Of a DNA stretch of 64,000 nt, positions 54,362-63,866 are shown piece by piece. The position numbers and the translations under genes were made by a program. The DNA comes from Curtobacterium sp. Leaf261 (GTDB lineage Bacteria > Actinomycetota > Actinomycetes > Actinomycetales > Microbacteriaceae): NCBI RefSeq assembly GCF_001422205.1, contig NZ_LMMJ01000007.1:538756-602755 (forward strand), read 5' to 3'. Under the pieces are notes generated by a model, which saw only the letters and a program-made list of their open reading frames with translations, was not told where the DNA came from and did not search any database. Within the stretch, counting starts at the first letter, position 1. Each line of letters opens with the position of its first letter.

Positions 54362-55357
54362 CTAGGCGCTGACCCGCTCGGAGGCGGTGACGGGCTCGGA
54401 CGGGGTGTTGCCGTCGGCACGGGCGAGGAGCTCCGGGTCGAGGTCGGCCAGGTACTTCTCGGCGTCGAGCGCGGCGACCGTTCCGGAGCCGGCCGCGGTG
54501 ATCGCCTGGCGGTAGGTCGGGTCGAGCACGTCGCCGGCCGCGAAGACGCCGGGGAGGTTGGTGCGCGAGGAGCGCCCCTCCACCGCGATCGTGCCCTCGG
54601 GGGCGATGTCGATCTGGCCGTGCACCAGGTGCGTCCGCGGGTCGTTGCCGATCGCGATGAACAGGCCGTCGAGTGCGAGCTCGGACTCGGTGCCGTCGAC
54701 GGTGTCGCGGAGGGTCACACCGGTCACGGCGGACTCGCCCTGGATGCCGATGACCTCCTTGTTCCACGCGAACTCGATCTTGGGGTCCGCGTTCGCGCGG
54801 TCCTGCATGATCTTCGAGGCACGGAGGGTGTCCTTGCGGTGGATGACGGTGACCTTGTCCGCGAAGCGGGTGAGGAACGTCGCCTCCTCCATTGCGGAGT
54901 CGCCACCGCCGACCACGGCGATGTTCTTCTGGCGGAAGAAGAAGCCGTCGCACGTCGCGCACCAGCTGACGCCGTGCCCGGACAGCGTCTGCTCCTCCGG
55001 GAGGCCCAGGTGGCGGTACGCACTGCCCGTGGCGTAGATGACCGTCAGGGCCTCGTACGTCGTGCCGTTGCCGACCGTGACGCGCTTGACCTCGCCGGTC
55101 AGGTCGACCTCGACCGCGTCGTCGTACAGGACCTCGGCGCCGAACTTCTCGGCCTGGTCCTGCATCTTGATCATCAGGTCAGGGCCCTGGATGCCGTCGG
55201 GGAAGCCCGGGAAGTTCTCGACCTCGGTCGTCTTGGTGAGCTCACCGCCGGTCTCCACGCTCGAGGCGATGATGAGGGGCTTGAGCTCGGCACGCGCGGC
55301 GTAGATGCCCGCGGTGAACCCGGCGGGGCCGGAACCGATGATGATGAGCTGGCGCAT
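54362..55357 (-). CDS. trxB: Thioredoxin reductase
   Basis: A 331-residue FAD enzyme that passes electrons from NADPH to thioredoxin. The FAD site is GSGPAGFTAGIYAARA at residues 8-23, the redox pair is CATC (133-136), the NADPH site is VVGGGDSAMEEATFL, and the C-terminal FAD contact is FAAGDVLDPTYRQAITAAGSG. It is followed by trxA after 130 bases. Confidence 0.96.
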   Translation of the reverse strand: MRQLIIIGSGPAGFTAGIYAARAELKPLIIASSVETGGELTKTTEVENFPGFPDGIQGPDLMIKMQDQAEKFGAEVLYDDAVEVDLTGEVKRVTVGNGTTYEALTVIYATGSAYRHLGLPEEQTLSGHGVSWCATCDGFFFRQKNIAVVGGGDSAMEEATFLTRFADKVTVIHRKDTLRASKIMQDRANADPKIEFAWNKEVIGIQGESAVTGVTLRDTVDGTESELALDGLFIAIGNDPRTHLVHGQIDIAPEGTIAVEGRSSRTNLPGVFAAGDVLDPTYRQAITAAGSGTVAALDAEKYLADLDPELLARADGNTPSEPVTASERVSA

Positions 55358-55497
55358 GCCTGGCCTTCCAGTAGGACGTCGACGTCGATCGGACGTCGTG
55401 CGGTGTCGCTGATCGGGTCAACACATGCTACCCAGCCGACATTCCACGCGGGCTGGTAGCCGCGGGAGTGCGCCGAGCGGACCGGGCGGCGAGCGGA

Positions 55498-58400
55498 CTA
55501 GCGACCGAGCTTGCCCCGCAGCAGCGCCACGGCACTGCCGATCTCGGCGTTCTTCGCGACGACGAGTGCCCCGAAGTACACGACCGCCATCACGCCGGCA
55601 CCGAGCACCAGGGTGATCCCCGCGCTCGTGACGTCGGTCATCGCGAACCCGCCGCGTTCGAACGCTCCGAAGAAGTTCACGACGAGGAGCCCGGCGACAC
55701 CGGCGATCACGGCGGCGAACACGAACTGCACGTGCGAGCGGGTGACGAGAGCGCCGTCGATGCCCCCGAGCCGACGGCGGACGATCACGAGCGCCACGAT
55801 CGTCTGCGCGGTGCCGGCGAAGGTGGTCACCGCGGCGACACCGACACCGATGAGGGACCCGGGGAGGGCGGCGATCGACAGCGCGCCGATCACGAACAGC
55901 GCCGACTGCACGCACTGCATGAGGAACGGCGTCCGGTGGTCGTGCAGGGCCCAGAACGCCCGCTGGATGATGAACAGCATGCTGAAGAGCACGAGGCCCG
56001 GCAGGTAGGCCAGCAGCACCTCGGCCATCGCCCGGACGTCGCCGAACGAGTGCTCGTAGAGGCGGGCGAACGGGAACGCGACCACCATGAGCGCGATGCT
56101 GGCGAACACCGTGAACAGGCCGACGATCCGGAGCGACAGGGAGAGGTTCCGTCGGACCGCGGCCAGGTCCCCGCGCTCGGCGTCGTGGCTCATCCGCGTG
56201 AAGTACGCGGTCGCGATCGACACCGTGATGATCGAGTGCGGGAGCATGAACAGCAGCCACGAGTTCTGCAGCGTCGCGTTCCCGGCGCCCGTGCCGAGGG
56301 AGCTGACGCGCGACTGCACGATCCCGGCGAGCTGGGTCACCAGGATCATCGCGAACAGCCAGAGCGCCGCGGTGCCCGTGTTGCGGAGGCCGACCCCGCG
56401 CCACTTGAAGTCCGGGCGGTAGGTCAGGCCGGCACGGCGCCAGAAGAACAGCAGGAACGCCGCCTGGGCCGCGACGCCGAGGGTGGCGGTCCCCGCGAGC
56501 ACCATGATCTTGGTGGGGGTCCAGTCCCCAGGGTCGGAGTTCCCGTCGCGCCCACCGAACAGCGCGATGAACACGACGAGCCCGGTGATCGCGATGACGT
56601 TGTTGAGGAGCGGCGCCCACGTGAACGGTCCGAACACCTGGCGGGCGTTGAGGACCTCGCCGAGGAGCGAGTACAGCGCGTAGAAGAGGATCTGCGGCAG
56701 GCACCAGAACGCGAACGCGACCGCGAGTGCCGTGGTCTCGCTCGAGAAGCCCTTGCCGCCCTCGCCCGCGGACTGGCTGTACAGGCCGACGAGGATCGGT
56801 GCGGCGATCGTGGCGACGACGGTGACGACGAGGAACACCGACGCACCGATCGTGACGATCTTGTCGATGTACTTCTGGCCGCCGTCCGGGTGCTTGGTGG
56901 CGCGGACGATCTGCGGGATGAGGGCCGCGCTGAGGAGTCCTCCGGCGATCAGTGTGTAGACGCTGTTCGGGAGCTGGTTCGACACCGCGAAGGCGTTCGC
57001 GGCGGCGCTCCCGGACTGGCCGATGGCGGCGGCGAGCACGAACGTCTTGACGAACCCGAGGATGCGCGAGACGAGTGTGCCCGCGGCGAGCAGCGCACTG
57101 GCGCGACCGAGTCCGCGTTCCGCGGCCGGTGCGGCGTCGATCGCGGGCTGTGGCCCGGCGGCGCTCATCGGCATGACCGCATCGGCTGCGGTCGCGGCGG
57201 TCGAGCCGCCTGCGGAACCGAGCGCTGACGCCGGCGCGTCGGACGGGAGGGACGGGTCGCCTCCCGTCGACGCACTCGCGGCTCCGAGCGTGGTCACCGA
57301 TGCGCCGGTGGCGAGTGCGGCGTCGGACCCGGCCGTGTCGAGGACGCGGGCCGACCCGGGTGCGGCGGCCGGGCCTCCAGGCTGGTGCCGGTCCGTCCCG
57401 GTGTCGCGCGCGTCCTGCTCCGCCCGGTCGTCGTCGAGCTCGTCGAGCGGTCGGTTCGGGTCGTCGTCGTCGTCCATGTCGTCGTCCTCGTCGCCGTTCT
57501 TCCGGCGGAGACGCCGACGGATGTTGCGGAGGATCCCCAGTCCGAAGATCAGGACCACCGCCGCTGCCGCGAGCGCGGTGATGATGGTCTCCCACTGCGC
57601 CTGCACGTTGATCTCGACGGTGCTCGGGTTCGCGATCCGGACGCCGGTCGCACTCGTCAGGGCGAGGTCGAGCTGCACCTTGCCGTTCGCGACGGACTGC
57701 ACGGGGAACGTGATCCTCGTCTGCGAGTCCGGCTGCACCGTCACGGCGACGCGGTTCTTCTCGACCCGCAGGAAGGAGTTCGACGGCGTCACCGTCAGGT
57801 ACACCGTGACGGGGTACGACGACTTGTTCCGGACCGAGATCGGCAGCGACGAGCGGTCCGCGAACAGGTTCAGGTTGCTCGAGTCGACGATGCCGACACT
57901 CGCCACGACACCGGCGGCGCGCTTGGTCGCGCTCGCGATGGCCGTGTCGAACACCGGGTCGTCGCGGAGAGCGTTCGACGCGGCTGCCAGCACCCGGAGC
58001 CGGTAGGGAGCGGTCAGGTCGGCGGGCGTCGTGAGCGCGGTCGAGAAGTCCGCGACGTCCTGCTCGGACGACACCAGGTTCCGCAGCTGGGCGAGGCGCT
58101 CCTCGCTCTCGGGCTTGCTGGCCAGTGAGACCCCGCCCGGGGTGGACGCGACCACCGTGGTGAGGTCGGTCGGCGACACCCACGGCATGGTCTCGAGGGC
58201 GTCCAGGGTGTCCGCGAGTCGCGTGGAGTCCGTCGGCCACGCGCGTCCGAGGGTCAGGAGGACCGGCCCGGTGCCCCCGACGTGCGCGGTCGTCGCGAGC
58301 TCCGCAGTGAGCCGGGACATCGCCGCCTGCCAGGCGTCCTGTCCGTCGGCGGTGACGGCGGCACGGAGCAGTCCGGAGATCGTCGAGTCCGCCACGAGGA

Positions 58401-59760
58401 CGTCGTCGTCGCCGATCTTCTCGGACGCGCCGATGGTCGTGGTCGCGTCGGCCGTGGTGTTGGCACTCGAGACGATCGTCTGCCGGTACCCGCCCGCGGT
58501 GAGCGCCGGGAGGTCGTCGGTCGCGACGGAGTCCTCGACGGGCCAGGCCACGGCGGGCAGTGTGTAGGGGAACTCGAGGAGCGACTGCGTGGTCGGGATC
58601 GTCGGTGCGGGGGTCTGGGTGTCGCCGGGGGTGCCGCCCTGGTTCGGGTTCTGGTTGTCGTTCTGGCCCTGGCCCGTGCCCGTGCCCGTGCCGTGCGTCG
58701 CCGCGGAGGCAGCGGCAGACGCAGACGCAGATGCCGACGCGTCGCCCGCGGCAGCCGTCCGGGTGTCGGACGGGGTCGCGGTGTCCGATGGGGTCGCGGT
58801 ACCGGACGGGTCCGCGGTGGCCGTGTCGGTCGGGCTGGGGGTCGCCCCCGGGAAGTCGGTCGTGTCGACGTCCTGGTCGAGCGAGATGGGTGCGAGGACC
58901 CCGGACGCACCCGCCTGCCGGAGCCCGGTGAGGTCGGAGTCGGCGTAGCTCAGGGCGAAGGTCTCGTTCGTCGCGGTCGACAGGCGTTCCAGCCAGGCGA
59001 CCGCGGAGTCCGGGGCGTTCACGCCGAGGATCCGGATCGAGGCGATGATCCGCGGGTCGACCCCGATCGCGACGTTGTGCCCGAGCGCCGCGGCGAGCTG
59101 TGCCGTGAGGGTGCCGTCGACCGCCGTGTACGCCGACAGGTCCGACGCCGAGATGAGTCCGGACGCCGACGTCGACGGCACCGTGATCGGCATCGCGACA
59201 CTCACCCCGACCGGGGACTCGGTGAGCGACGGGTACCAGGTGATCGCGGTGCGCTCGACGACCGACGCGGCCCCGGAGTCGTAGCTGAACGCGATCCGGC
59301 GAGCACCGAAGGAGTACCCCGTGAGTGCGACCGACGCCGACGGCACCGTGACGTCGTCGATGGTGACCGCGTGGTGTGCCGGGATGTCCGGAACCTCCAC
59401 CTTCGCCATCCTGGTGCCGACGTAACCATCGCTGCTGGTGTCGCCGACCCAGTCGTCGAGGTCGTCTCGTGTGCTCGTCAGGCTCCGGATGATCGAGAGG
59501 TCCGCGGTCGCCGCGGGCAGGTCGGCGTCCGTGCCGTTCGTCACCGTGACGCTCAGCGTCAGGTCCTGGTCCGGCTGCAGCACACCGCGGTTCGCCGGGG
59601 CGATCGTGACGGTCGTGTCCGCGGCCGCCGACGTCGCGACGGTGTGGACGGCGGTGGCCGCCGTCGCGGGCACCGCCTCGGCCATCGCGGGCGCGCCGAG
59701 GACACCGATGGCGACCAGCGCGGTCACGACGGTGCGGAACGGAGTGCGGAGAAGGTGCAT
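55498..59760 (-). CDS. murJ: Fusion of a DUF6049 family envelope protein and lipid II flippase MurJ
   Basis: One open frame of 1420 residues. A signal peptide (MHLLRTPFRTVVTALVAIGVLG onwards, ending AMA) leads a large extracellular DUF6049-type region with Ig-like beta repeats and a Thr/Ala/Asp-rich low-complexity block (about residues 320-400), then a helix (WETIITALAAAAVVLIFGLGILRNIRRRLRRK). A disordered acidic linker of about 130 residues follows, carrying two GGAGG repeat copies. The rest is MurJ with 14 transmembrane segments, starting GLGRASALLAAGTLVSRILGF. In most Actinobacteria the two parts are separate adjacent genes. ATG at 59760 is chosen at the signal peptide; ATG at 59817 is an alternative. 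The length should be checked for a missed stop. Confidence 0.87.
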   Translation of the reverse strand: MHLLRTPFRTVVTALVAIGVLGAPAMAEAVPATAATAVHTVATSAAADTTVTIAPANRGVLQPDQDLTLSVTVTNGTDADLPAATADLSIIRSLTSTRDDLDDWVGDTSSDGYVGTRMAKVEVPDIPAHHAVTIDDVTVPSASVALTGYSFGARRIAFSYDSGAASVVERTAITWYPSLTESPVGVSVAMPITVPSTSASGLISASDLSAYTAVDGTLTAQLAAALGHNVAIGVDPRIIASIRILGVNAPDSAVAWLERLSTATNETFALSYADSDLTGLRQAGASGVLAPISLDQDVDTTDFPGATPSPTDTATADPSGTATPSDTATPSDTRTAAAGDASASASASAAASAATHGTGTGTGQGQNDNQNPNQGGTPGDTQTPAPTIPTTQSLLEFPYTLPAVAWPVEDSVATDDLPALTAGGYRQTIVSSANTTADATTTIGASEKIGDDDVLVADSTISGLLRAAVTADGQDAWQAAMSRLTAELATTAHVGGTGPVLLTLGRAWPTDSTRLADTLDALETMPWVSPTDLTTVVASTPGGVSLASKPESEERLAQLRNLVSSEQDVADFSTALTTPADLTAPYRLRVLAAASNALRDDPVFDTAIASATKRAAGVVASVGIVDSSNLNLFADRSSLPISVRNKSSYPVTVYLTVTPSNSFLRVEKNRVAVTVQPDSQTRITFPVQSVANGKVQLDLALTSATGVRIANPSTVEINVQAQWETIITALAAAAVVLIFGLGILRNIRRRLRRKNGDEDDDMDDDDDPNRPLDELDDDRAEQDARDTGTDRHQPGGPAAAPGSARVLDTAGSDAALATGASVTTLGAASASTGGDPSLPSDAPASALGSAGGSTAATAADAVMPMSAAGPQPAIDAAPAAERGLGRASALLAAGTLVSRILGFVKTFVLAAAIGQSGSAAANAFAVSNQLPNSVYTLIAGGLLSAALIPQIVRATKHPDGGQKYIDKIVTIGASVFLVVTVVATIAAPILVGLYSQSAGEGGKGFSSETTALAVAFAFWCLPQILFYALYSLLGEVLNARQVFGPFTWAPLLNNVIAITGLVVFIALFGGRDGNSDPGDWTPTKIMVLAGTATLGVAAQAAFLLFFWRRAGLTYRPDFKWRGVGLRNTGTAALWLFAMILVTQLAGIVQSRVSSLGTGAGNATLQNSWLLFMLPHSIITVSIATAYFTRMSHDAERGDLAAVRRNLSLSLRIVGLFTVFASIALMVVAFPFARLYEHSFGDVRAMAEVLLAYLPGLVLFSMLFIIQRAFWALHDHRTPFLMQCVQSALFVIGALSIAALPGSLIGVGVAAVTTFAGTAQTIVALVIVRRRLGGIDGALVTRSHVQFVFAAVIAGVAGLLVVNFFGAFERGGFAMTDVTSAGITLVLGAGVMAVVYFGALVVAKNAEIGSAVALLRGKLGR
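57241..57271. repeat. GGAGG-family element within the MurJ linker, copy 1
   Basis: GACGGGAGGGACGG followed within a few bases by CCTCCCGTC is a compact family copy. It is translated in the disordered linker as part of GGDPSLPSDAP. Confidence 0.6.
57364..57384. repeat. GGAGG-family half element within the MurJ linker, copy 2
   Basis: GGCCGGGCCTCCAGGCTGG matches the arm variant seen at 267-292 and 42297-42313. It encodes HQPGGPAA in the linker. Confidence 0.5.
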
Positions 59761-59870
59761 GCGGAGGGGGCCCGCGAACGGACTCGGGCCTCGGAGAAGT
59801 GTAGGAGGCAAGACCATGGACGGACCCGAGCACGCGCGGGATGCCCGACGTCTGGGATGATCGTCCTGTC

Positions 59871-61295
59871 ATGCAGTCCGTCGAACCCGCCCTCGCACGA
59901 CTCGCCGCGCTCGCCGAGTCCGAGCCCGTCGCGACCCTCGCCAGGGTGTTCGCCGACGCCGGCCACGAACTCGCGCTCGTCGGCGGTCCGGTCCGCGATG
60001 CCTTCCTCGGCCGCCCGGTGACCGACCTCGACTTCACCACCGACGCCACCCCGGACCGGATCCTCGCGCTCGTGGAGCCGGTGGCGAGCGCCACCTGGGA
60101 CGTCGGCCGTCAGTTCGGCACGATCGCGGCCAGGGTGCACGGCGAGCAGGTCGAGATCACGACCTACCGGAGCGACGTCTACGACGGCGAGACCCGGAAG
60201 CCCGAGGTCGCCTTCGGGTCGTCGCTCGCCGACGACCTCGTCCGCCGCGACTTCACCGTGAACGCGATGGCGTTCCGACTCCCCTCCCGCGAGCTCGTGG
60301 ACGACGGCGGCGGCGTCGAGGACCTGCTCGCCGAGCGGCTGGCCACCCCGCAGGCGGCCACCACGTCGTTCCGCGACGACCCGCTCCGGATGATGCGGGG
60401 CGCCCGGTTCTCCGCGCAGCTCGGCTTCACGGTGTCCGACGAGGTCCGCGAGGCGATGACCGCGCTCGCCGGGTCGATCGAGAACATCTCCGCCGAGCGC
60501 GTCCGCGAGGAGCTCGTCAAGACGCTGTCCACCGACGACCCGGTCCCGGGGATCCGGCTGCTCGTGGACACCGGGATCGCCGAGCTGGTCCTGCCCGAGC
60601 TGCCCGCGATGCGACTCGAGATCGACGAGCACCACCACCACAAGGACGTCTACGAGCACTCCCTGACGGTGCTGACGCAGGCGATCCAGTACGAGCACGA
60701 GCGACACCCCGGCGACTCCCCCGACGTCGTGCTGCGCATCGCGGCGCTCCTGCACGACATCGGCAAGCCGGCCACCCGGAAGCTCGAACCGGGCGGGGTC
60801 GTGAGCTTCCACCACCACGACCTCGTCGGGGCGAAGCTCGCCAAGAAGCGGTTGCGGGCCCTGCGGTTCGACAACGACACGATCGCCGCGGTGACCAAGC
60901 TGATCGAACTGCACCTCCGCTTCTTCGGGTACACCGACGGCGCATGGACCGACTCCGCGGTGCGCCGGTACGTCCGTGACGCCGGTGACCAGCTCGAGCG
61001 GCTGCACGAGCTCACCCGGTCGGACGTCACCACCAGGAACCGACGGAAGGCCGACCGCCTGGCGTTCGCGTACGACGACCTCGAGGACCGGGTCGCGGCG
61101 CTCTCGGAGCAGGAGCAGCTCGACGCGATCCGTCCGGACCTGACCGGGGACGACATCATGCGGATCCTCGACATCCGCCCGGGGCGCGAGGTCGGCGAGG
61201 CATACCGATTCCTCCTCGAAGCCCGGATGGACGAGGGCCCGCTCGACCCCGACGACGCCGAGGCGCGGCTCCGCGCCTGGTGGGCGGCGCGCTAG
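59871..61295 (+). CDS. cca: CCA tRNA nucleotidyltransferase
   Basis: A 474-residue class II enzyme that adds CCA to tRNA 3' ends; none of the three tRNA genes here encodes CCA. The head domain has LVGGPVRDAFLGRPVTDLDFTTDA (catalytic Asp pair), followed by RRDFTVNAMAF and DDPLRMMRGARF. The C-terminal HD domain shows HHHHKDVYEHSL and ALLHDIGKP. ATG at 59871 is preferred over 59841. It is divergent from the MurJ fusion gene with about 110 bases between. Confidence 0.95.
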   Translation: MQSVEPALARLAALAESEPVATLARVFADAGHELALVGGPVRDAFLGRPVTDLDFTTDATPDRILALVEPVASATWDVGRQFGTIAARVHGEQVEITTYRSDVYDGETRKPEVAFGSSLADDLVRRDFTVNAMAFRLPSRELVDDGGGVEDLLAERLATPQAATTSFRDDPLRMMRGARFSAQLGFTVSDEVREAMTALAGSIENISAERVREELVKTLSTDDPVPGIRLLVDTGIAELVLPELPAMRLEIDEHHHHKDVYEHSLTVLTQAIQYEHERHPGDSPDVVLRIAALLHDIGKPATRKLEPGGVVSFHHHDLVGAKLAKKRLRALRFDNDTIAAVTKLIELHLRFFGYTDGAWTDSAVRRYVRDAGDQLERLHELTRSDVTTRNRRKADRLAFAYDDLEDRVAALSEQEQLDAIRPDLTGDDIMRILDIRPGREVGEAYRFLLEARMDEGPLDPDDAEARLRAWWAAR

Positions 61296-61328
61296 ACACG
61301 TCCGTCCCGCTGGTCCTGCGGGACCGCC

Positions 61329-61366
61329 ACCGGTCGGGAGGGCCGGTGCCGTTCCTCCCGTCCGGT
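61329..61366. repeat. GGAGG-family palindrome after cca
   Basis: Arms ACCGGTCGGGAGG (61329-61341) and CCTCCCGTCCGGT (61354-61366) pair with one mismatch. It lies 34 bases after the cca stop and 16 bases before the rpsF promoter. Confidence 0.65.
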
Positions 61367-61381
61367 CACGACCCAGCCCGG

Positions 61382-61411
61382 TTGCCGTCCGGTACGGGCG
61401 TCGGCTAGTCT
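61382..61411 (+). promoter_or_regulatory. rpsF operon promoter
   Basis: TTGCCG (61382-61387), an 18-base spacer and TAGTCT (61406-61411) form a good sigma-70-type promoter. It gives a leader of about 95 bases. Confidence 0.6.
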
Positions 61412-61420
61412 TGTCAGGTT

Positions 61421-61483
61421 GTGCCTGCCGCATCTGCGGCGTGGCGCACACGCATCAGCCCTCCTGCTCCGGACAGTCCGGAG
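61421..61483 (+). ncRNA. Structured rpsF leader, possible S6:S18 autoregulatory element
   Basis: The leader holds two hairpins: GCCGCA/TGCGGC (61427-61432 with 61435-61440) closed by GTGC/GCAC, and CTCCGGA/TCCGGAG (61467-61473 with 61477-61483). rpsF-rpsR leaders in many bacteria bind the S6:S18 complex for feedback control; this match is by position and structure only. Confidence 0.4.
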
Positions 61484-61511
61484 CCACAAGACCAAAGGAG
61501 GTGGGTTCCGC

Positions 61512-61904
61512 ATGCACCAGTACGAACTGATGGTCATCCTCGATCCCGAGATCGACGAGCGCACGGTCGCTCCGTCCCTCGATCGATTCCTCGCAGTCAT
61601 CCGCAACGACGGTGGAACCGTCGACAACGTGGACGTCTGGGGTCGTCGTCGTCTCGCCTACGAGATCAAGAAGAAGACCGAGGGCATCTACGCCGTCGTC
61701 AACCTGACGGCCAACCCGGACGCCACCAAGGAGCTCGACCGCCAGCTCGGTCTCTCCGAGGCCGTCCTCCGCACCAAGGTCCTCCGCGCCGAAGAGGGCA
61801 TCGCCCAGGTCGCCGCCGCCAAGAAGCTCGCTGATGAGAAGGCTGCCCGCAAGGCCGCCAACGCATCCGCTGCCGCTGCGGCTGCACCGAAGGCCGCAGA
61901 GTAA
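61512..61904 (+). CDS. rpsF: Small ribosomal subunit protein bS6
   Basis: A 130-residue ribosomal protein. [19 protein letters not shown] and [24 protein letters not shown] are conserved bS6 elements. The C-terminal 35 residues are an Ala/Lys extension. A strong AAAGGAGG ribosome binding site precedes ATG at 61512. It heads the rpsF-ssb-rpsR-rplI operon. Confidence 0.97.
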   Translation: MHQYELMVILDPEIDERTVAPSLDRFLAVIRNDGGTVDNVDVWGRRRLAYEIKKKTEGIYAVVNLTANPDATKELDRQLGLSEAVLRTKVLRAEEGIAQVAAAKKLADEKAARKAANASAAAAAAPKAAE

Positions 61905-61906
61905 CG

Positions 61907-62509
61907 ATGGCTGGCGAAACCGTCATCACGGTGGTGGGCAACCTCACCAGCGACCCGGAGCTGCGGTACACGCAGAACGGTCTCGCGGTGGCCAACTTCA
62001 CCATCGCGTCCACCCCGCGCACGTTCGACCGTCAGGCGAACGAGTGGAAGGACGGCGACGCGCTGTTCCTCCGTGCGTCGGTGTGGCGTGAGTTCGCCGA
62101 GCATGTCGCCGGATCGCTGACCAAGGGCTCGCGCGTCATCGTGCAGGGTCGTCTGCGTCAGCGCTCCTACCAGGACCGCGAGGGCCAGCAGCGCACGAGC
62201 ATCGAGCTCGAGGTCGACGAGATCGGCCCCTCGCTCCGGTACGCGACCGCGCAGGTCACCCGAGCAGCAGGCGGCAGTGGTGGCGGCGGAGGCCGTGGCC
62301 AGGTCGGCGGCGGCAACGGTAGTGGCGCAGGCGCCGGAGCTGGCTACAACGGCAATGGCGGCGGCAACGGCAACGGCGGCAACGCCGGTGGCCAGTCCGA
62401 CGAGCCGTGGTCCCCGCAGGGCGGTCAGGGTGGCAACAACACGTCCTCCTCGGACGTGTGGAACTCCCCCGGCGGCAACACGTCCTACGACGACGAAACC
62501 CCTTTCTGA
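61907..62509 (+). CDS. ssb: Single-stranded DNA-binding protein
   Basis: A 200-residue SSB. The OB-fold covers residues 1-115 ([25 protein letters not shown] onwards). It is followed by a Gly/Asn-rich linker with long GGGNGN-type runs and the acidic tip DDETPF, which binds partner proteins. It starts two bases after rpsF. Confidence 0.97.
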   Translation: MAGETVITVVGNLTSDPELRYTQNGLAVANFTIASTPRTFDRQANEWKDGDALFLRASVWREFAEHVAGSLTKGSRVIVQGRLRQRSYQDREGQQRTSIELEVDEIGPSLRYATAQVTRAAGGSGGGGGRGQVGGGNGSGAGAGAGYNGNGGGNGNGGNAGGQSDEPWSPQGGQGGNNTSSSDVWNSPGGNTSYDDETPF

Positions 62510-62560
62510 TCTCCACGGCCCCACCGCGTGTGATCAACGAAGACAACTAAGGAATCCCCA

Positions 62561-62818
62561 ATGGCTGGAAAGAGCAGCGGCGACCGCCGCAAGCCTCGCG
62601 GCAAGGGCGGCAAGAACGCCGCCCCCGCGAAGGCGATCAAGGTCGGTGTCATCGACTACAAGGACGTTGCGACCCTTCGCAAGTTCATCTCCGAGCGTGG
62701 AAAGATCCGCGCCCGCCGCATCACCGGCGTCTCCGTCCAGGAGCAGCGCCTCATCGCCACCGCCGTGAAGAACGCCCGCGAGATGGCGCTCCTCCCCTAC
62801 GCCGGCTCCGGCCGCTGA
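62561..62818 (+). CDS. rpsR: Small ribosomal subunit protein bS18
   Basis: An 85-residue basic protein. [51 protein letters not shown] is the complete bS18 core (residues about 29-79). There are no Cys residues, so it is of the zinc-independent type. It pairs with bS6 on the ribosome. Confidence 0.97.
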   Translation: MAGKSSGDRRKPRGKGGKNAAPAKAIKVGVIDYKDVATLRKFISERGKIRARRITGVSVQEQRLIATAVKNAREMALLPYAGSGR

Positions 62819-62832
62819 TCAGGAGGATCACC

Positions 62833-63285
62833 ATGTCGAAGCTCATCCTCACGCACGAGGTCTCCGGCCTCGGTTCCGCCGGTGACGTCGTCGACGTCAA
62901 GAACGGCTACGCCCGCAACTACCTGATCCCTCAGGGCTTCGCGGTCACGTGGTCCAAGGGCGGCGAGAAGCAGGTCGAGTCCATCCGCGCGGCCCGTACG
63001 GCACGCGAACTGGCCACGATCGAAGAGGCCCAGGACATCAAGCTGAAGCTCGAGAACGCCGTCGTCACGCTGACCGTCAAGGCCGGCAAGGACGGTCGTC
63101 TCTTCGGCTCCGTGCGTCCGACCGACGTCGCGGCAGCTGTCCAGACGCAGGGCATCGCCACGCTCGACAAGCGCAAGGTGGAGGTCCCGGCGTCCATCAA
63201 GACGACCGGTGACCACGAGGCCACCGTGCGTCTCCGCGAGGACATCGTCGCGACGATCTCGCTGAACGTCGTCGCTGCCAAGTAG
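62833..63285 (+). CDS. rplI: Large ribosomal subunit protein bL9
   Basis: A 150-residue protein. [38 protein letters not shown] is the conserved N-terminal domain, followed by the long central helix and C-terminal RNA-binding domain ending [12 protein letters not shown] has AGGAGG upstream. It ends the operon before a strong terminator. Confidence 0.97.
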   Translation: MSKLILTHEVSGLGSAGDVVDVKNGYARNYLIPQGFAVTWSKGGEKQVESIRAARTARELATIEEAQDIKLKLENAVVTLTVKAGKDGRLFGSVRPTDVAAAVQTQGIATLDKRKVEVPASIKTTGDHEATVRLREDIVATISLNVVAAK

Positions 63286-63302
63286 CACCACCGCACCACC
63301 GT

Positions 63303-63340
63303 CGAACGGCGGGTCTCCCTTGTGGGAGGCCCGCCGTTCG
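63303..63340 (+). terminator. Intrinsic-type terminator of the rpsF-rplI operon
   Basis: 17-base arms (63303-63319 and 63324-63340) with one G-U type pair and a TTGT loop, 17 bases after the rplI stop. The stem begins CGAACGGCGGG. Confidence 0.85.
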
Positions 63341-63504
63341 TCGTTCCGCGAAGGTTCGTCGACGGTTCCGCAACGGCCCGTGGACAGGTTCGTGAACAAC
63401 GCTCGAACTCCCCCGTTCCGGGGGTGCCCGGTCGCTAGCGTCCTTCTCGGCTCGTCATCACGGCGGGCCCGCCCGTCCGGACGGCGGGCACCGAGCACGA
63501 ACGA

Positions 63505-63866
63505 CAGGAGCACGACATGCCCAACTTGAACGTCACCTATGGCGACATGCAGGACGCGGCCTCGCGGCTGGTCAACGGTGAGCAGGACATCGAGTCGAAG
63601 CTGCGGGAGTTGAAGTCGCTGGTGGACAGCCTGATCTCGGGTGGGTACGTGACGGATCAGTCGTCGGTGGCGTTCGGGACGTCGTCAGGAGCACGACATG
63701 CCCAACTTGAACGTCACCTATGGCGACATGCAGGACGCGGCCTCGCGGCTGGTCAACGGTGAGCAGGACATCGAGTCGAAGCTGCGGGAGTTGAAGTCGC
63801 TGGTGGACAGCCTGATCTCGGGTGGGTACGTGACGGATCAGTCGTCGGTGGCGTTCGGGACGTCGT
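63505..63866 (+). repeat. Exact 181-bp tandem duplication covering the WXG100 5' end
   Basis: 63505-63685 is repeated exactly at 63686-63866, including the ribosome binding site, ATG and first 56 codons. The unit is not a multiple of three, so only the second copy leads into the complete gene. The absence of any difference means the event is recent, or an assembly artefact. Confidence 0.93.
63517..63762 (+). pseudogene. Truncated first copy of the WXG100 gene
   Basis: It encodes the first 56 residues of the WXG100 protein and then, because of the 181-bp repeat unit, runs into an out-of-frame tail (GARHAQLERHLWRHAGRG) and stops after 81 residues. It lacks the C-terminal helix, so it is unlikely to form the helical hairpin dimer. 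Its stop lies inside the second copy, so ribosomes on it could interfere with or re-initiate at the intact start. Confidence 0.75.

Noticed and set aside
55418..60094. 1558-codon open frame overlapping the murJ fusion in another frame of the same strand
   Set aside because: The translation is dominated by Arg, Gly, Pro, Asp and His and has no hydrophobic segments, while the other frame gives clear MurJ helices.
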